From Pseudomonadota bacterium (GTDB lineage Bacteria; Pseudomonadota; Alphaproteobacteria; Sphingomonadales; Sphingomonadaceae), in assembly GCA_023390675.1 (NCBI GenBank), contig JAEWCK010000031.1:1-15232 (forward strand): a DNA stretch of 15,232 nt. The letters run 5' to 3'. The translations under genes and the position numbers were made by a program. The first letter of the stretch is position 1. The number at the start of each line of letters is the position of its first letter. Of the stretch, positions 1-7,401 are shown in pieces. Below the pieces are notes generated by a model that made no database searches, had not been told where the DNA came from, and saw nothing but the letters and a program-made list of their open reading frames with translations.

Positions 1-2
1 AC

Positions 3-1232
3 CTGCAATGGGACGGTGACGTCACTTATCAATTCGCCCGCGCCGGGCGACACGCCGAGGTCGCGCGCCAGATGGTCGAAAAGGGCGCGGCCTATCGCTG
101 CTATCTGACGCAGGACGAGCTCGCCGCGATGCGCGCCGAGGCCGAGGCCGCCAGGAAGCCGCTGCGCATCCGCTCGCCGTGGCGCGACCGCGAGAATGAT
201 GACGCGAACGCCCCCTATGTCGTCCGCCTCAAGGCGCCGGCCGAAGGCGCCACGACGATCCGCGACCATGTTCAGGGCGAAGTCACTGTCCAGAACAGCG
301 AGATCGACGATCTCGTCCTGCTCCGCTCGGACGGCACGCCTACCTATATGCTCGCAGTGGTGGTCGACGATCACGACATGGGCGTCACCCACGTCATCCG
401 CGGCGACGATCACCTCAACAACGCTTTCCGCCAGCTGCCGATCTACCGCGCGATGGGCTGGCCCGAACCCGAATATGCGCATATCCCGCTGATCCACGGC
501 AGCGACGGCGCCAAGCTCTCCAAGCGCCACGGCGCGCTTGGCGTCGACGCCTATCGCGACGAGCTGGGGCTGCTGCCCGAAGCCGTCTCCAACTATCTGC
601 TCCGCCTCGGCTGGGGGCATGGCGACGACGAGATCATCAGCCGCGAGCAGGCGATCCTCTGGTTCGATCTCGCGGGCGTCGGCAAATCACCAAGTCGGTT
701 CGACCTGAAGAAGCTGGAGAACCTGAACGGTCATTATATCCGCGCAACCGACGACGATCGACTCGCCGATCTTGTCGCCGCGCGGCTGCCGCTTGCACTC
801 GACGCCGCGCAGCACGATCTTCTGCGCCGCAGCATGGCCGCATTGAAGCCGCGCGCCGCGAATCTCCTTGAGTTGGCCGATGGCGCGGGATTTCTCTTTC
901 GCACTCGCCCACTCGAATTGGACGCCGACGCTGCGGCTCTGCTAGAGGGCGACGCGCGGGCGCTGCTCGCCCGGCTCCACGCCGCGCTTGACGCGGTCGA
1001 AAGCTGGGATACGGAAGCGCTCGAAGCGGCGGTACGCACCGTCGCGGACGATGCGGGCGTCAAGCTCGGGGCGGCGGCGGCGCCTCTGCGCGCGGCGCTC
1101 ACCGGGCGGCGCACTTCGCCGGGCATCTTCGACGTCCTGGCCCTGCTGGGACGCGAGGAGAGCCTCGGGCGCATCGCTGATCAAATGCCGCTGCCCGCCC
1201 CTAGGGTAGACCTGGATGACCTGCCCGCCTGA
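3..1232 (+). CDS. gltX: Glutamyl-tRNA synthetase, 5'-truncated by the window edge
   Basis: This gene charges tRNA(Glu) with glutamate in the cytoplasm (class I aminoacyl-tRNA synthetase). The reading frame is open from base 3 with no start, so the N-terminal part with the HIGH signature lies upstream of the window; about 409 residues are visible. The KMSKS-type loop is seen as KLSKR at 513-527, preceded by the HVIRGDDHL stretch (about 391-417) typical of bacterial GluRS. The segment after it, with LLRLGWGHGD and an FDLKKLENLNGHYI block, matches the anticodon-binding region of discriminating-type bacterial enzymes. It ends at a TGA, 31 bases before the citrate synthase start, with no visible terminator between them, so co-transcription is likely. 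An internal ATG at 72 is not the true start, because the family sequence continues upstream of it. The family call is secure. Confidence 0.95.
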   Translation: MQWDGDVTYQFARAGRHAEVARQMVEKGAAYRCYLTQDELAAMRAEAEAARKPLRIRSPWRDRENDDANAPYVVRLKAPAEGATTIRDHVQGEVTVQNSEIDDLVLLRSDGTPTYMLAVVVDDHDMGVTHVIRGDDHLNNAFRQLPIYRAMGWPEPEYAHIPLIHGSDGAKLSKRHGALGVDAYRDELGLLPEAVSNYLLRLGWGHGDDEIISREQAILWFDLAGVGKSPSRFDLKKLENLNGHYIRATDDDRLADLVAARLPLALDAAQHDLLRRSMAALKPRAANLLELADGAGFLFRTRPLELDADAAALLEGDARALLARLHAALDAVESWDTEALEAAVRTVADDAGVKLGAAAAPLRAALTGRRTSPGIFDVLALLGREESLGRIADQMPLPAPRVDLDDLPA

Positions 1233-1263
1233 AAAACGGGTCGCAAGAACAAGGACGATAGAC

Positions 1264-2547
1264 ATGGGTGACACCGCCAAGCTGCTGGTTCCGGGGAAGG
1301 AAGTCGAGTACCCGATCCTCTCGGGCAGCGTCGGCCCCGACGTCTTCGACATCCGCAAGCTCTATGCCCAGACGGGCATGTTCACCTACGATCCCGGCTT
1401 CACCTCCACCGCGAGCTGCGAATCCGCGCTGACCTATATCGACGGCGACGAGGGCGTGCTGCTCCACCGCGGCTATCCGATCGGCCAGCTCGCCGAGCAG
1501 TCGAGCTTCATGGAAGTGAGCTATCTGCTTCTGAATGGCGAGCTGCCGTCGAAGGAAGAGCTCGACAAGTTTACCCACACGATCACGCGCCACACGATGC
1601 TGCACGAGCAGCTCGCGACCTTCTATCGCGGCTTCCGTCGCGACGCGCATCCGATGGCGGTGATGTGCGGCGTCGTCGGCGCGCTCTCGGCTTTCTATCA
1701 CGATTCGACCGACATCACCGATCCGCACCAGCGTATGATCGCGTCGCATCGCCTGATCGCCAAGATGCCGACGATCGCGGCGATGGCGTACAAGTACAGC
1801 GTCGGCCAGCCCTTCCTCTATCCGCAAAACGACCTCAGCTACACCGGCAACTTCCTCCGGATGACCTTCGGCGTCCCCGCCGAGCCCTACGATGTCAATC
1901 CGGTGGTCGAGAAGGCGCTCGACCGCATCTTCATCCTCCACGCCGATCACGAGCAAAACGCCTCGACCTCGACCGTGCGTCTGGCGGGCAGTTCGGGGGC
2001 GAACCCCTTCGCGTGCATCGCGGCGGGCATCGCCTGCCTGTGGGGTCCCGCGCATGGCGGCGCCAACGAAGCGGCGCTCAACATGCTCCACGAGATCGGC
2101 CGCCCCGAGCGCATCCCCGAGTTCATCGCGCGCGCCAAGGACAAGAACGATCCGTTCCGCCTGATGGGCTTCGGCCACCGCGTCTACAAGAACTACGATC
2201 CGCGCGCGACCGTCATGCAGAAGACCGTTCGCGAAGTCTTCGATGCGCTCAAGGTCAGCGATCCGGTGTTCGAAGTGGCGCTCCAGCTCGAGGAAATGGC
2301 GCTCAAGGACGATTATTTCATCGAGAAGAAGCTCTTCCCGAACGTCGATTTCTATTCGGGCGTGATTCTCTCGGCGATCGGCTTCCCGACGACGATGTTC
2401 ACGGCGCTGTTCGCGCTCGCCCGCACCGTGGGCTGGGTGGCGCAGTGGAACGAGATGATCTCGGACCCCGAGCAGAAGATCGGCCGCCCGCGCCAGCTTT
2501 ACACCGGCCCGGTGCAGCGCGATTACGTTCCGGTCGACAAGCGCTGA
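1264..2547 (+). CDS. gltA: Citrate synthase, type II
   Basis: The enzyme condenses oxaloacetate and acetyl-CoA to citrate, the entry step of the TCA cycle. The frame is open from 1216, but the ATG at 1264 is chosen: it has an AAGGAC Shine-Dalgarno-like stretch upstream and gives MGDTAKLL, the usual N-terminus. With this start the protein is 427 residues. The three catalytic residues then fall at His264 (PAHGGANEAAL), His305 (GFGHRVYKNYDPR) and Asp362 (NVDFYSG), the same numbers as in the E. coli enzyme, which strongly supports the start. The length and N-terminal domain fit the hexameric, NADH-sensitive type II group, although that regulation is family knowledge and not shown here. It lies 31 bases after gltX and 29 bases before a small membrane-protein gene. 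Confidence 0.97.
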   Translation: MGDTAKLLVPGKEVEYPILSGSVGPDVFDIRKLYAQTGMFTYDPGFTSTASCESALTYIDGDEGVLLHRGYPIGQLAEQSSFMEVSYLLLNGELPSKEELDKFTHTITRHTMLHEQLATFYRGFRRDAHPMAVMCGVVGALSAFYHDSTDITDPHQRMIASHRLIAKMPTIAAMAYKYSVGQPFLYPQNDLSYTGNFLRMTFGVPAEPYDVNPVVEKALDRIFILHADHEQNASTSTVRLAGSSGANPFACIAAGIACLWGPAHGGANEAALNMLHEIGRPERIPEFIARAKDKNDPFRLMGFGHRVYKNYDPRATVMQKTVREVFDALKVSDPVFEVALQLEEMALKDDYFIEKKLFPNVDFYSGVILSAIGFPTTMFTALFALARTVGWVAQWNEMISDPEQKIGRPRQLYTGPVQRDYVPVDKR

Positions 2548-2576
2548 CCGGTTCGGCGCTACGGGGGGAGAGACCG

Positions 2577-2816
2577 ATGCGCCAGAACATCCTGATCCTT
2601 GCGGGGATCATCGCCGTGCTGCTCGGCGTGCTGTTCACGCTCCAGGGCTTCGGCGTGGTCCGCTGGCCCGCGACGAGCAGCATGATCGATCAGCGCGTCT
2701 GGGCGTATCGCGGCATCGCGCTCGCAGTGATCGGCGCGATCCTGATCGGCGGGGTCCGCCTCGTCCCCACCCGCGCCGAGCGCAAGGCGGCGCGCAGGGC
2801 CGAACGCGACCTTTGA
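2577..2816 (+). CDS. Small two-helix membrane protein, unknown function
   Basis: This gene encodes 79 residues starting at an ATG preceded by a strong GGGGGGAGAG ribosome binding site. Two hydrophobic segments are visible, at about residues 4-24 and 48-66, separated by a short loop containing RWPATSSMIDQR. The C-terminal tail is strongly basic (RAERKAARRAERDL), so by the positive-inside rule both ends probably face the cytoplasm. Small proteins of this kind are often annotated only as hypothetical; I do not recognise a family with known function. It sits 29 bases after gltA. Its TGA stop overlaps the TTG start of the next gene, which suggests the two are translated together. Coding is supported by the ribosome binding site, the clean membrane topology and the tight packing. 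Confidence 0.75.
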   Translation: MRQNILILAGIIAVLLGVLFTLQGFGVVRWPATSSMIDQRVWAYRGIALAVIGAILIGGVRLVPTRAERKAARRAERDL

Positions 2817-3862
2817 GCGCGCGCGCGTTCCTAGCGGCCTTCGCGATTGCCCTGCTGGCGCCCGCCGCGCACGCGCAGGTGCTCGTCCGCGAGTTCGTCT
2901 ACGAAACCGCGCCCTATCCGCAGGCGCACGCGTCGACGATCGTCGAGACGTCGGCGGGCACGCTCGCCGCGGCCTGGTTCGGCGGCACGCGCGAGCGCGA
3001 CCCCGACGTCTGCATCTATTTCGCGCGTCAGTTGGGCGACATATGGCAGACTCCGGTCAAGGTCGCCGACGGCGTCCAGCCCGATGGCACCCGCCTCCCC
3101 ACCTGGAATCCCGTGCTGTTCCAGCCCAAGGACGGCCCGCTGATGCTGTTCTACAAGGTGGGGCCGAACCCGCGCGAGTGGTGGGGCATGGTCGCCACCT
3201 CGAGCGACGACGGGCGCAGCTGGAGCAAACCCCGCCGCCTGCCCGACGGCATTCTCGGCCCGATCAAGAACAAGCCCGTCACGCTCGCCGACGGCAGCTG
3301 GCTCGCTCCCTCGAGCACCGAGCGCGAAGGCGATGTCTGGGCGCTCCATTTCGAACGTAGCGCCGACAAAGGCGCGAGCTGGACCGCGACGCCGCCCGTC
3401 GCCTCGCCGCTCCATATCGACGCGATCCAGCCGAGCATCCTGTTCCACAAGGACGGCAGCCTCGAAGCCGTGGCGCGCACGCGGCAGGGCGTGCTGGCGA
3501 TGACCTGGTCGAAGGACGATGGCAAAAGCTGGTCGCCGCTCGCCGCGATCGACTTGCCCAATCCCAATTCGGGCGCCGACGCAGTCACGCTCGCCGACGG
3601 CCGCCAGCTCCTCGTCTACAATCACAGCGCCCACGCCGCGGACCGGCCGGGCAAAGGGCCGCGCTATCCGATCAATGTCGCATTGTCCGACGATGGCGTG
3701 CGCTGGCGTAGCGTGCTGGTGCTCGAAAGTGAGCCGCTACCGGACGGCTATGCCTATCCCGCAGTGATCCAGACGCGCGACGGGCTCGTCCACATCACCT
3801 ATACGTGGAACCGTCGCCGCATCCGCCACATCGTGCTCGATCCGAAAAAGCTCGAACCTTAA
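2813..3862 (+). CDS. Exported BNR/Asp-box sialidase-like protein (BNR_2 type)
   Basis: This is a 349-residue protein with a Sec signal peptide (residues 1-21, hydrophobic core AFAIALLAP, predicted cleavage after AHA), so it should be periplasmic or secreted. Four Asp-box motifs of the form SxDxGxxW occur at about residues 130-137 (SSDDGRSW), 183-190 (SADKGASW), 233-240 (SKDDGKSW) and 291-298 (SDDGVRW), diagnostic of a six-bladed sialidase propeller. The GPIKNKP, IQPSILFHKDG and LPNPNSGADAV segments resemble the BNR_2 sialidase-like family. No FRIP motif of classical GH33 sialidases was seen near the N-terminus, so true sialidase activity is doubtful and another glycan-active role is possible. 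The start is TTG at 2813, overlapping the TGA of the upstream gene; no later ATG or GTG would keep the signal peptide. The family call is firm, the substrate unknown. Confidence 0.88.
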   Translation: MSARAFLAAFAIALLAPAAHAQVLVREFVYETAPYPQAHASTIVETSAGTLAAAWFGGTRERDPDVCIYFARQLGDIWQTPVKVADGVQPDGTRLPTWNPVLFQPKDGPLMLFYKVGPNPREWWGMVATSSDDGRSWSKPRRLPDGILGPIKNKPVTLADGSWLAPSSTEREGDVWALHFERSADKGASWTATPPVASPLHIDAIQPSILFHKDGSLEAVARTRQGVLAMTWSKDDGKSWSPLAAIDLPNPNSGADAVTLADGRQLLVYNHSAHAADRPGKGPRYPINVALSDDGVRWRSVLVLESEPLPDGYAYPAVIQTRDGLVHITYTWNRRRIRHIVLDPKKLEP

Positions 3863-3946
3863 CCTCAGCGAACAACTCGATTCAGCCTCCATCACAACTC
3901 GCGCGTTTACGCTTCCCATTCTGCGGGGAACGAGAGGAGAGAGTTG

Positions 3947-4201
3947 ATGAGGATCTGGACCAAGCTGGTCGCCGTTGCCGGTCTCGCGACGATGACCGTC
4001 GCCGCCACCGCCACCCCGGCCGAGGCGCAGCGCTACGGCCATCGCTACGACCGCCACGACAGCCGCTACGACCGCGGCTACTATCGTGGGCATCACCGCG
4101 GCTGGGATCGCGGCCGTTACTACCGGTACAACCGCTATCACCGGCCGCACTGCTACCGCACGTGGCGCTACGGCCATCGCGTGACGGTCTGCCGCCGCTA
4201 A
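3947..4201 (+). CDS. Small exported Arg/Tyr/His-rich protein
   Basis: This is an 84-residue protein. A GAGAGGAGAGAG purine-rich ribosome binding site lies just before the ATG at 3947; a TTG three bases upstream is less likely. Residues 1-27 form a Sec signal peptide (RIWTK basic start, hydrophobic AVAGLATMTVAAT, cleavage near PAEAQ). The mature part of about 56 residues is almost entirely Arg, Tyr, His, Gly and Asp in loose repeats such as RYGHRYDRHDSRYDRG, with two cysteines near the end (PHCYR and VTVCRR) that could form a disulphide. It is highly basic and probably periplasmic or envelope-associated. Similar short proteins occur in sphingomonads and rhizobia, but no function is recognised. 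It is 84 bases after the sialidase-like gene and directly before a strong terminator. Confidence 0.8.
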   Translation: MRIWTKLVAVAGLATMTVAATATPAEAQRYGHRYDRHDSRYDRGYYRGHHRGWDRGRYYRYNRYHRPHCYRTWRYGHRVTVCRR

Positions 4202-4220
4202 ATCCTTGAGCGACAGGGAC

Positions 4221-4251
4221 GGGCGCTCGCCGGAAACGGCGGGCGCCCTTT
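4221..4251 (+). terminator. Rho-independent terminator after the small exported protein gene
   Basis: A 12-bp stem (4221-4232 with 4237-4248) pairs perfectly apart from one G-U pair and is capped by a GAAA tetraloop (4233-4236). TTT follows, then a T-rich stretch (TATCTGCCTTTAT). It lies 19 bases after the TAA of the small exported protein gene and ends the plus-strand gene run. The U-tract is short, so efficiency from the plus side is inferred. The hairpin also lies downstream of the convergent minus-strand run and could act on it, but on that strand it is preceded, not followed, by T-rich sequence. Confidence 0.85.
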
Positions 4252-4287
4252 ATCTGCCTTTATCCGCGCGTTCCAACGCCTAACGCC

Positions 4288-4827
4288 TCAGGAAATCTGG
4301 ACGAGATTGATCGCAAGCGCGAGCAACACCGCCACGATCGCGATCCCGACTTCGACGCCCCATTCCTTCAACATGCGCCAGTTTTCGGGACTCCTGTCAT
4401 CGTAGAACCGGCCGGCGAAACCGAGCACCAGCCAGATCGGCCAGGCGAGGCCGAAAACGACCAGCACGCCCCAGAAGATCAGGTTTCCGCTGAACCCGCT
4501 CCTGTTGACTTCCCCGGAAAACAGCCGGACGCCCATCCGGATGAAGGCGATCATTACCAGCACGTAGAGGATCAATACGTCCCGCCAGGGATCGACGATG
4601 ACGATCCCGATCAGCCGCAAAATCGGGGCGAGCAGGGTCTCGAATATCGGGTAGATGGTGGCGCGGTAGGTTTCCAGCACGAACCGCAGAAAAGCGCCGA
4701 CTTCCATCGAGGGCACGTGCTGGCGCACGATGCGCAGAAGTGAGGCTGCCGAAATCAGCACGCCTACGATCTTGGCGATGGTGCCGATGCCGCCCCAGAA
4801 TCCCGCTTTCTTGTCCGGATCAGCCAT
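4288..4827 (-). CDS. Polytopic membrane protein, unknown function
   Basis: This is a 179-residue protein. The ATG at 4827 is preceded by a GGGGGG Shine-Dalgarno-like run, so it is preferred to the in-frame GTG at 4854. Hydrophobic segments are seen at about residues 13-32, 57-78, 82-102, 114-138 and 157-177, suggesting four to five membrane helices. A DDRSPENWRMLKEWG loop precedes the last helix. No enzymatic motif or named family is recognised. It lies 43 bases after the histidine kinase gene on the same strand, so it may be the last gene of that transcript. Its GC content, about 60% on hand-counted lines, is lower than the roughly 68-70% of its neighbours, which may mean a different origin or simply hydrophobic codon demand. 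Confidence 0.75.
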   Translation of the reverse strand: MADPDKKAGFWGGIGTIAKIVGVLISAASLLRIVRQHVPSMEVGAFLRFVLETYRATIYPIFETLLAPILRLIGIVIVDPWRDVLILYVLVMIAFIRMGVRLFSGEVNRSGFSGNLIFWGVLVVFGLAWPIWLVLGFAGRFYDDRSPENWRMLKEWGVEVGIAIVAVLLALAINLVQIS

Positions 4828-4870
4828 TTTCCCCCCGAAAATAGCGTAGCACACGCCCTTGCGGAGGCAA

Positions 4871-6265
4871 TCAGGCCTGTAGCGGCAGCGTGAAGACGAA
4901 GCGCGCGCCCTGGCCCGGCGCGCTGTCGACGGTCAGGTCGCCGCCCATCGCGCGCGCCAGCCGCCGCGCGATGTAGAGGCCGAGCCCGCTGCCGCCCGGC
5001 TCGGTCGGGTCGACGCGGCCGAACTTCTCGAAGATCTTGTTCTGGTCCGCCAGCGCGATGCCCTTGCCCTGATCGGCGACGATCACGTGCGCGCGGCCCT
5101 CGTCGCGCTCGCAGCGGATCCACACCATCCCGCCCGGCGGCGAATAGCGCACGGCGTTGCCGATCAGATTGACCAGCACCTGCAGCGCGCGGCGGAACTC
5201 GCCGGTAACGGGCAGGGTCTCGTCGATCGCCGGCTTGTCGATCCGCACTTCCGCCTGCGCCGCGCGCACCGCGAGCAGCCCCGCCGCGCGCCGCGCGACA
5301 TCGGCGAGGTCGATCCGTTCGGCGGCGGTGGTGAAATCCTCACGCTCGATCGCTTGCAGGTCGACGAGGTCGTCGACCAGCCCGAGCAGATGCCGTCCGG
5401 CATTGGCGATGTCGCCGGCATATTCCGCGTAATCGGGCTTGATCGGCCCTTCGGTCTGCGCGCTGATCGAATCGGCGTTGGCAATGATCTTGCCGAGCGG
5501 TCCGCGCAGCGCGCGGTCGAGCCGCTGACTGAACGAATCGGGGAAGCCGCCGAACGGCGCCGCAGCGGGCGGCATCGGCGCATCGACCTTCACCGGCGGC
5601 GGGCTCGTGTCGAGCATGTGCGCCGCGCCGACGAACCCGGCGAAGCGCCCGCCCGGATCGGTGCGCGGCGTCGCCGCCAGCCGCACCATCCGACCCGTGC
5701 CGCGGATCTCGGCCTTCTGCCCGTCGAATTGCCCCTGCACGGCCACCGCGCCGAGGATCGGCAGATTGCCCGCCGCGTCCTGCTCGAGCCTGAACAGGCG
5801 GGTCAGCGGCTGCCCGAGCATCGCCGAGGATTCGAAGCCGTAGCGCGCGCCCGCCTCGATCGAAAGGAAGGTGATTCGCAGCGACGCGTCGGTCTCCCAA
5901 AGCCAGTCGGCAGCCGAGCGGAAGAAGTCGCCGTCGCGCTCGGGCTCGCTCGCCGGCGCGCGCCAGCCCGGCCGCGGCCGCCAGCCGCTTACTTCGAGGC
6001 GCACCCCACCCGAATCGGGCTCGGCGCGCACCCAAAGCTCCAGATCGTCCTCGCCGTCCGCGGCGATCACGTTGCGCGAGATCGCGATCCCCAGCCGCTG
6101 CGCCAGCCGCGCCAGCGTCGCCACCTGCGGCACCGCGAGCGGCTGACCGAGCGCCCCGCCCGCGCGCGCATTCAGTTCGAGCAGCCGCGATTCGGCCTCG
6201 ATCAGGCGCCCGTTCGAGTCGACGCGTCCGATCGCCAGCGGCAAATTGGGGTCGATGACGTTCAT
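4871..6265 (-). CDS. Soluble PAS-type histidine kinase-like protein with Arg in place of the phospho-accepting His
   Basis: This is a 464-residue protein with no membrane segment, hence cytoplasmic. Residues 1-100 look like a degenerate PAS-type sensor region. A second PAS domain begins near residue 113 (WLWETDASLRITFLS) and runs to about 205. A dimerisation helix pair spans about 245-310. The H-box reads DRALRGPLGKI, where a canonical kinase has SHELRTPLNAI, so residue 251 is Arg instead of His. The ATP-binding domain is complete: N-box around Asn370 (NLIGNAVRYSP), G1 DQGKGI at 398-403, F-box FEKFGR and G2 GSGLGLYIA. The start ATG overlaps the TGA of the DUF2336 gene (ATGA), showing translational coupling, and it is far more plausible than upstream in-frame starts inside that gene. 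It may work as an ATP-binding pseudokinase or partner protein, as DivL does in Caulobacter, but this is inference. Confidence 0.9.
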   Translation of the reverse strand: MNVIDPNLPLAIGRVDSNGRLIEAESRLLELNARAGGALGQPLAVPQVATLARLAQRLGIAISRNVIAADGEDDLELWVRAEPDSGGVRLEVSGWRPRPGWRAPASEPERDGDFFRSAADWLWETDASLRITFLSIEAGARYGFESSAMLGQPLTRLFRLEQDAAGNLPILGAVAVQGQFDGQKAEIRGTGRMVRLAATPRTDPGGRFAGFVGAAHMLDTSPPPVKVDAPMPPAAAPFGGFPDSFSQRLDRALRGPLGKIIANADSISAQTEGPIKPDYAEYAGDIANAGRHLLGLVDDLVDLQAIEREDFTTAAERIDLADVARRAAGLLAVRAAQAEVRIDKPAIDETLPVTGEFRRALQVLVNLIGNAVRYSPPGGMVWIRCERDEGRAHVIVADQGKGIALADQNKIFEKFGRVDPTEPGGSGLGLYIARRLARAMGGDLTVDSAPGQGARFVFTLPLQA

Positions 6266-7365
6266 GCCCGTGCCCCCGCGCGTTCGAGCGCGATCACCGC
6301 GGCGCGATAATCGGGGTGAAGCTTGAGCGGCGCCAGCGCCTCGCGCGCCTCGGCTGCGGGAATCGATGCGATCGCATCCAGCGTGTCGGCGAAGCTCTCC
6401 AGATCGCGCCGCGGATCGGCCTCGCTCAGCGCATAGCCGATCTGCGCGACTCCCTCGCGCGAGATGTCGAGCGCGCGCAGCGCCAGCCACAGCCGGTCGG
6501 CCGCGAGATCGAGCGCGACGTCGCGCGCGAGCACGTAGCTCACCCCCAGCGCATGCCCCAGCAAGGCGATGAACAGCACGATGCGCCGGTCGCCCAGCGC
6601 CTCGACGAGCAATTGCGGCAATTCGGCGGGCTGCGCGTCGATCGCAGCGGCGAAGCGCATCGCCGCCGCCTCGAGCCGGTCGCCTTCGTCATAGGCGGCC
6701 AAGCTGCGCTGCGCGGCTTCCGAGAGCGCGCGGTCGAGCGCCTCGATGGTTCCGTCCACCCGCTCGCGCAGCGCCGCCGCCACCCACCAGACCAGCCGGT
6801 GGTGGAGCTCGGCGGGAAGCTCGGTCTGGAACTGTCCCGTTTCGGGATTGCCGCGCCTGCGGCTCTCGGCGATCAGCACCGCCATCGCGCCTGCCGCGAC
6901 GACGCGGTCGGGATGCTGGACGAAGCGATTGATGAGACTCGGCCGCTCGGGATCGTCGGGCGCGCTCATCGGCAGCGCGCTCCCCACCAGCTCCTGGCGC
7001 ACGCGGGCGGTCAGCTCTGCCATCAGCTCGGTGTCGCGCAGCAGCCCCGATTGCCACAAGCGGCTGAACACCGATTCGTCCGATTCGGAGAGCGCTTCGA
7101 CCAGCGCCGATTCGCCGCGCGCGGTCAGCATCCGCACCGCATGCTCGCGAATCTCGCCTTCGACCGTCGCGACGAGGTCGCTCAGCAGCGAGGAGAGCCC
7201 CGCGCGCATGTGCTCGTCGAGCCGCGAGTCTTCGGGCAGGAAGAAATCCTCGACCGCCACCATCAGCCCCCGATAGGCGCGCAGCTCCGCGGCCGCCGCG
7301 CGCGCGAGCAGCTGCTGGGCGCCGACGGCTTGGCCATCGCGCATGTCGACGGGGTTGTCCGACAT
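6262..7365 (-). CDS. DUF2336 family protein
   Basis: This is a 367-residue, probably all-helical soluble protein rich in Ala, Leu, Arg and Glu, with no signal peptide or membrane segment. The block ELPAELHHRLVWWVAAALRE at about residues 182-201 and the helix RIVLFIALLGHALGV at 261-275 recall the DUF2336 family found mainly in alphaproteobacteria. That family is often described as HEAT-like and has no established biochemical role that I can cite. The ATG at 7365 is preceded by GGGGACG; an in-frame GTG lies nine bases upstream. The stop overlaps the start of the histidine kinase-like gene, so the two proteins are probably made in fixed ratio and may interact. The upstream gene ends 36 bases away. 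The family call is by recall, reasonably confident. Confidence 0.85.
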   Translation of the reverse strand: MSDNPVDMRDGQAVGAQQLLARAAAAELRAYRGLMVAVEDFFLPEDSRLDEHMRAGLSSLLSDLVATVEGEIREHAVRMLTARGESALVEALSESDESVFSRLWQSGLLRDTELMAELTARVRQELVGSALPMSAPDDPERPSLINRFVQHPDRVVAAGAMAVLIAESRRRGNPETGQFQTELPAELHHRLVWWVAAALRERVDGTIEALDRALSEAAQRSLAAYDEGDRLEAAAMRFAAAIDAQPAELPQLLVEALGDRRIVLFIALLGHALGVSYVLARDVALDLAADRLWLALRALDISREGVAQIGYALSEADPRRDLESFADTLDAIASIPAAEAREALAPLKLHPDYRAAVIALERAGARA

Positions 7366-7401
7366 CGTCCCCACGCTAGCGGGATTGTCCTTAAGACGAC
7401 A

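Noticed and set aside
1201..2178. A 325-codon open frame on the minus strand
   Set aside because: It is antisense to gltA, whose catalytic residues are in register with known enzymes.
5087..6310. A 407-codon open frame on the plus strand
   Set aside because: It is antisense to the kinase gene, with shadow composition and no motif.
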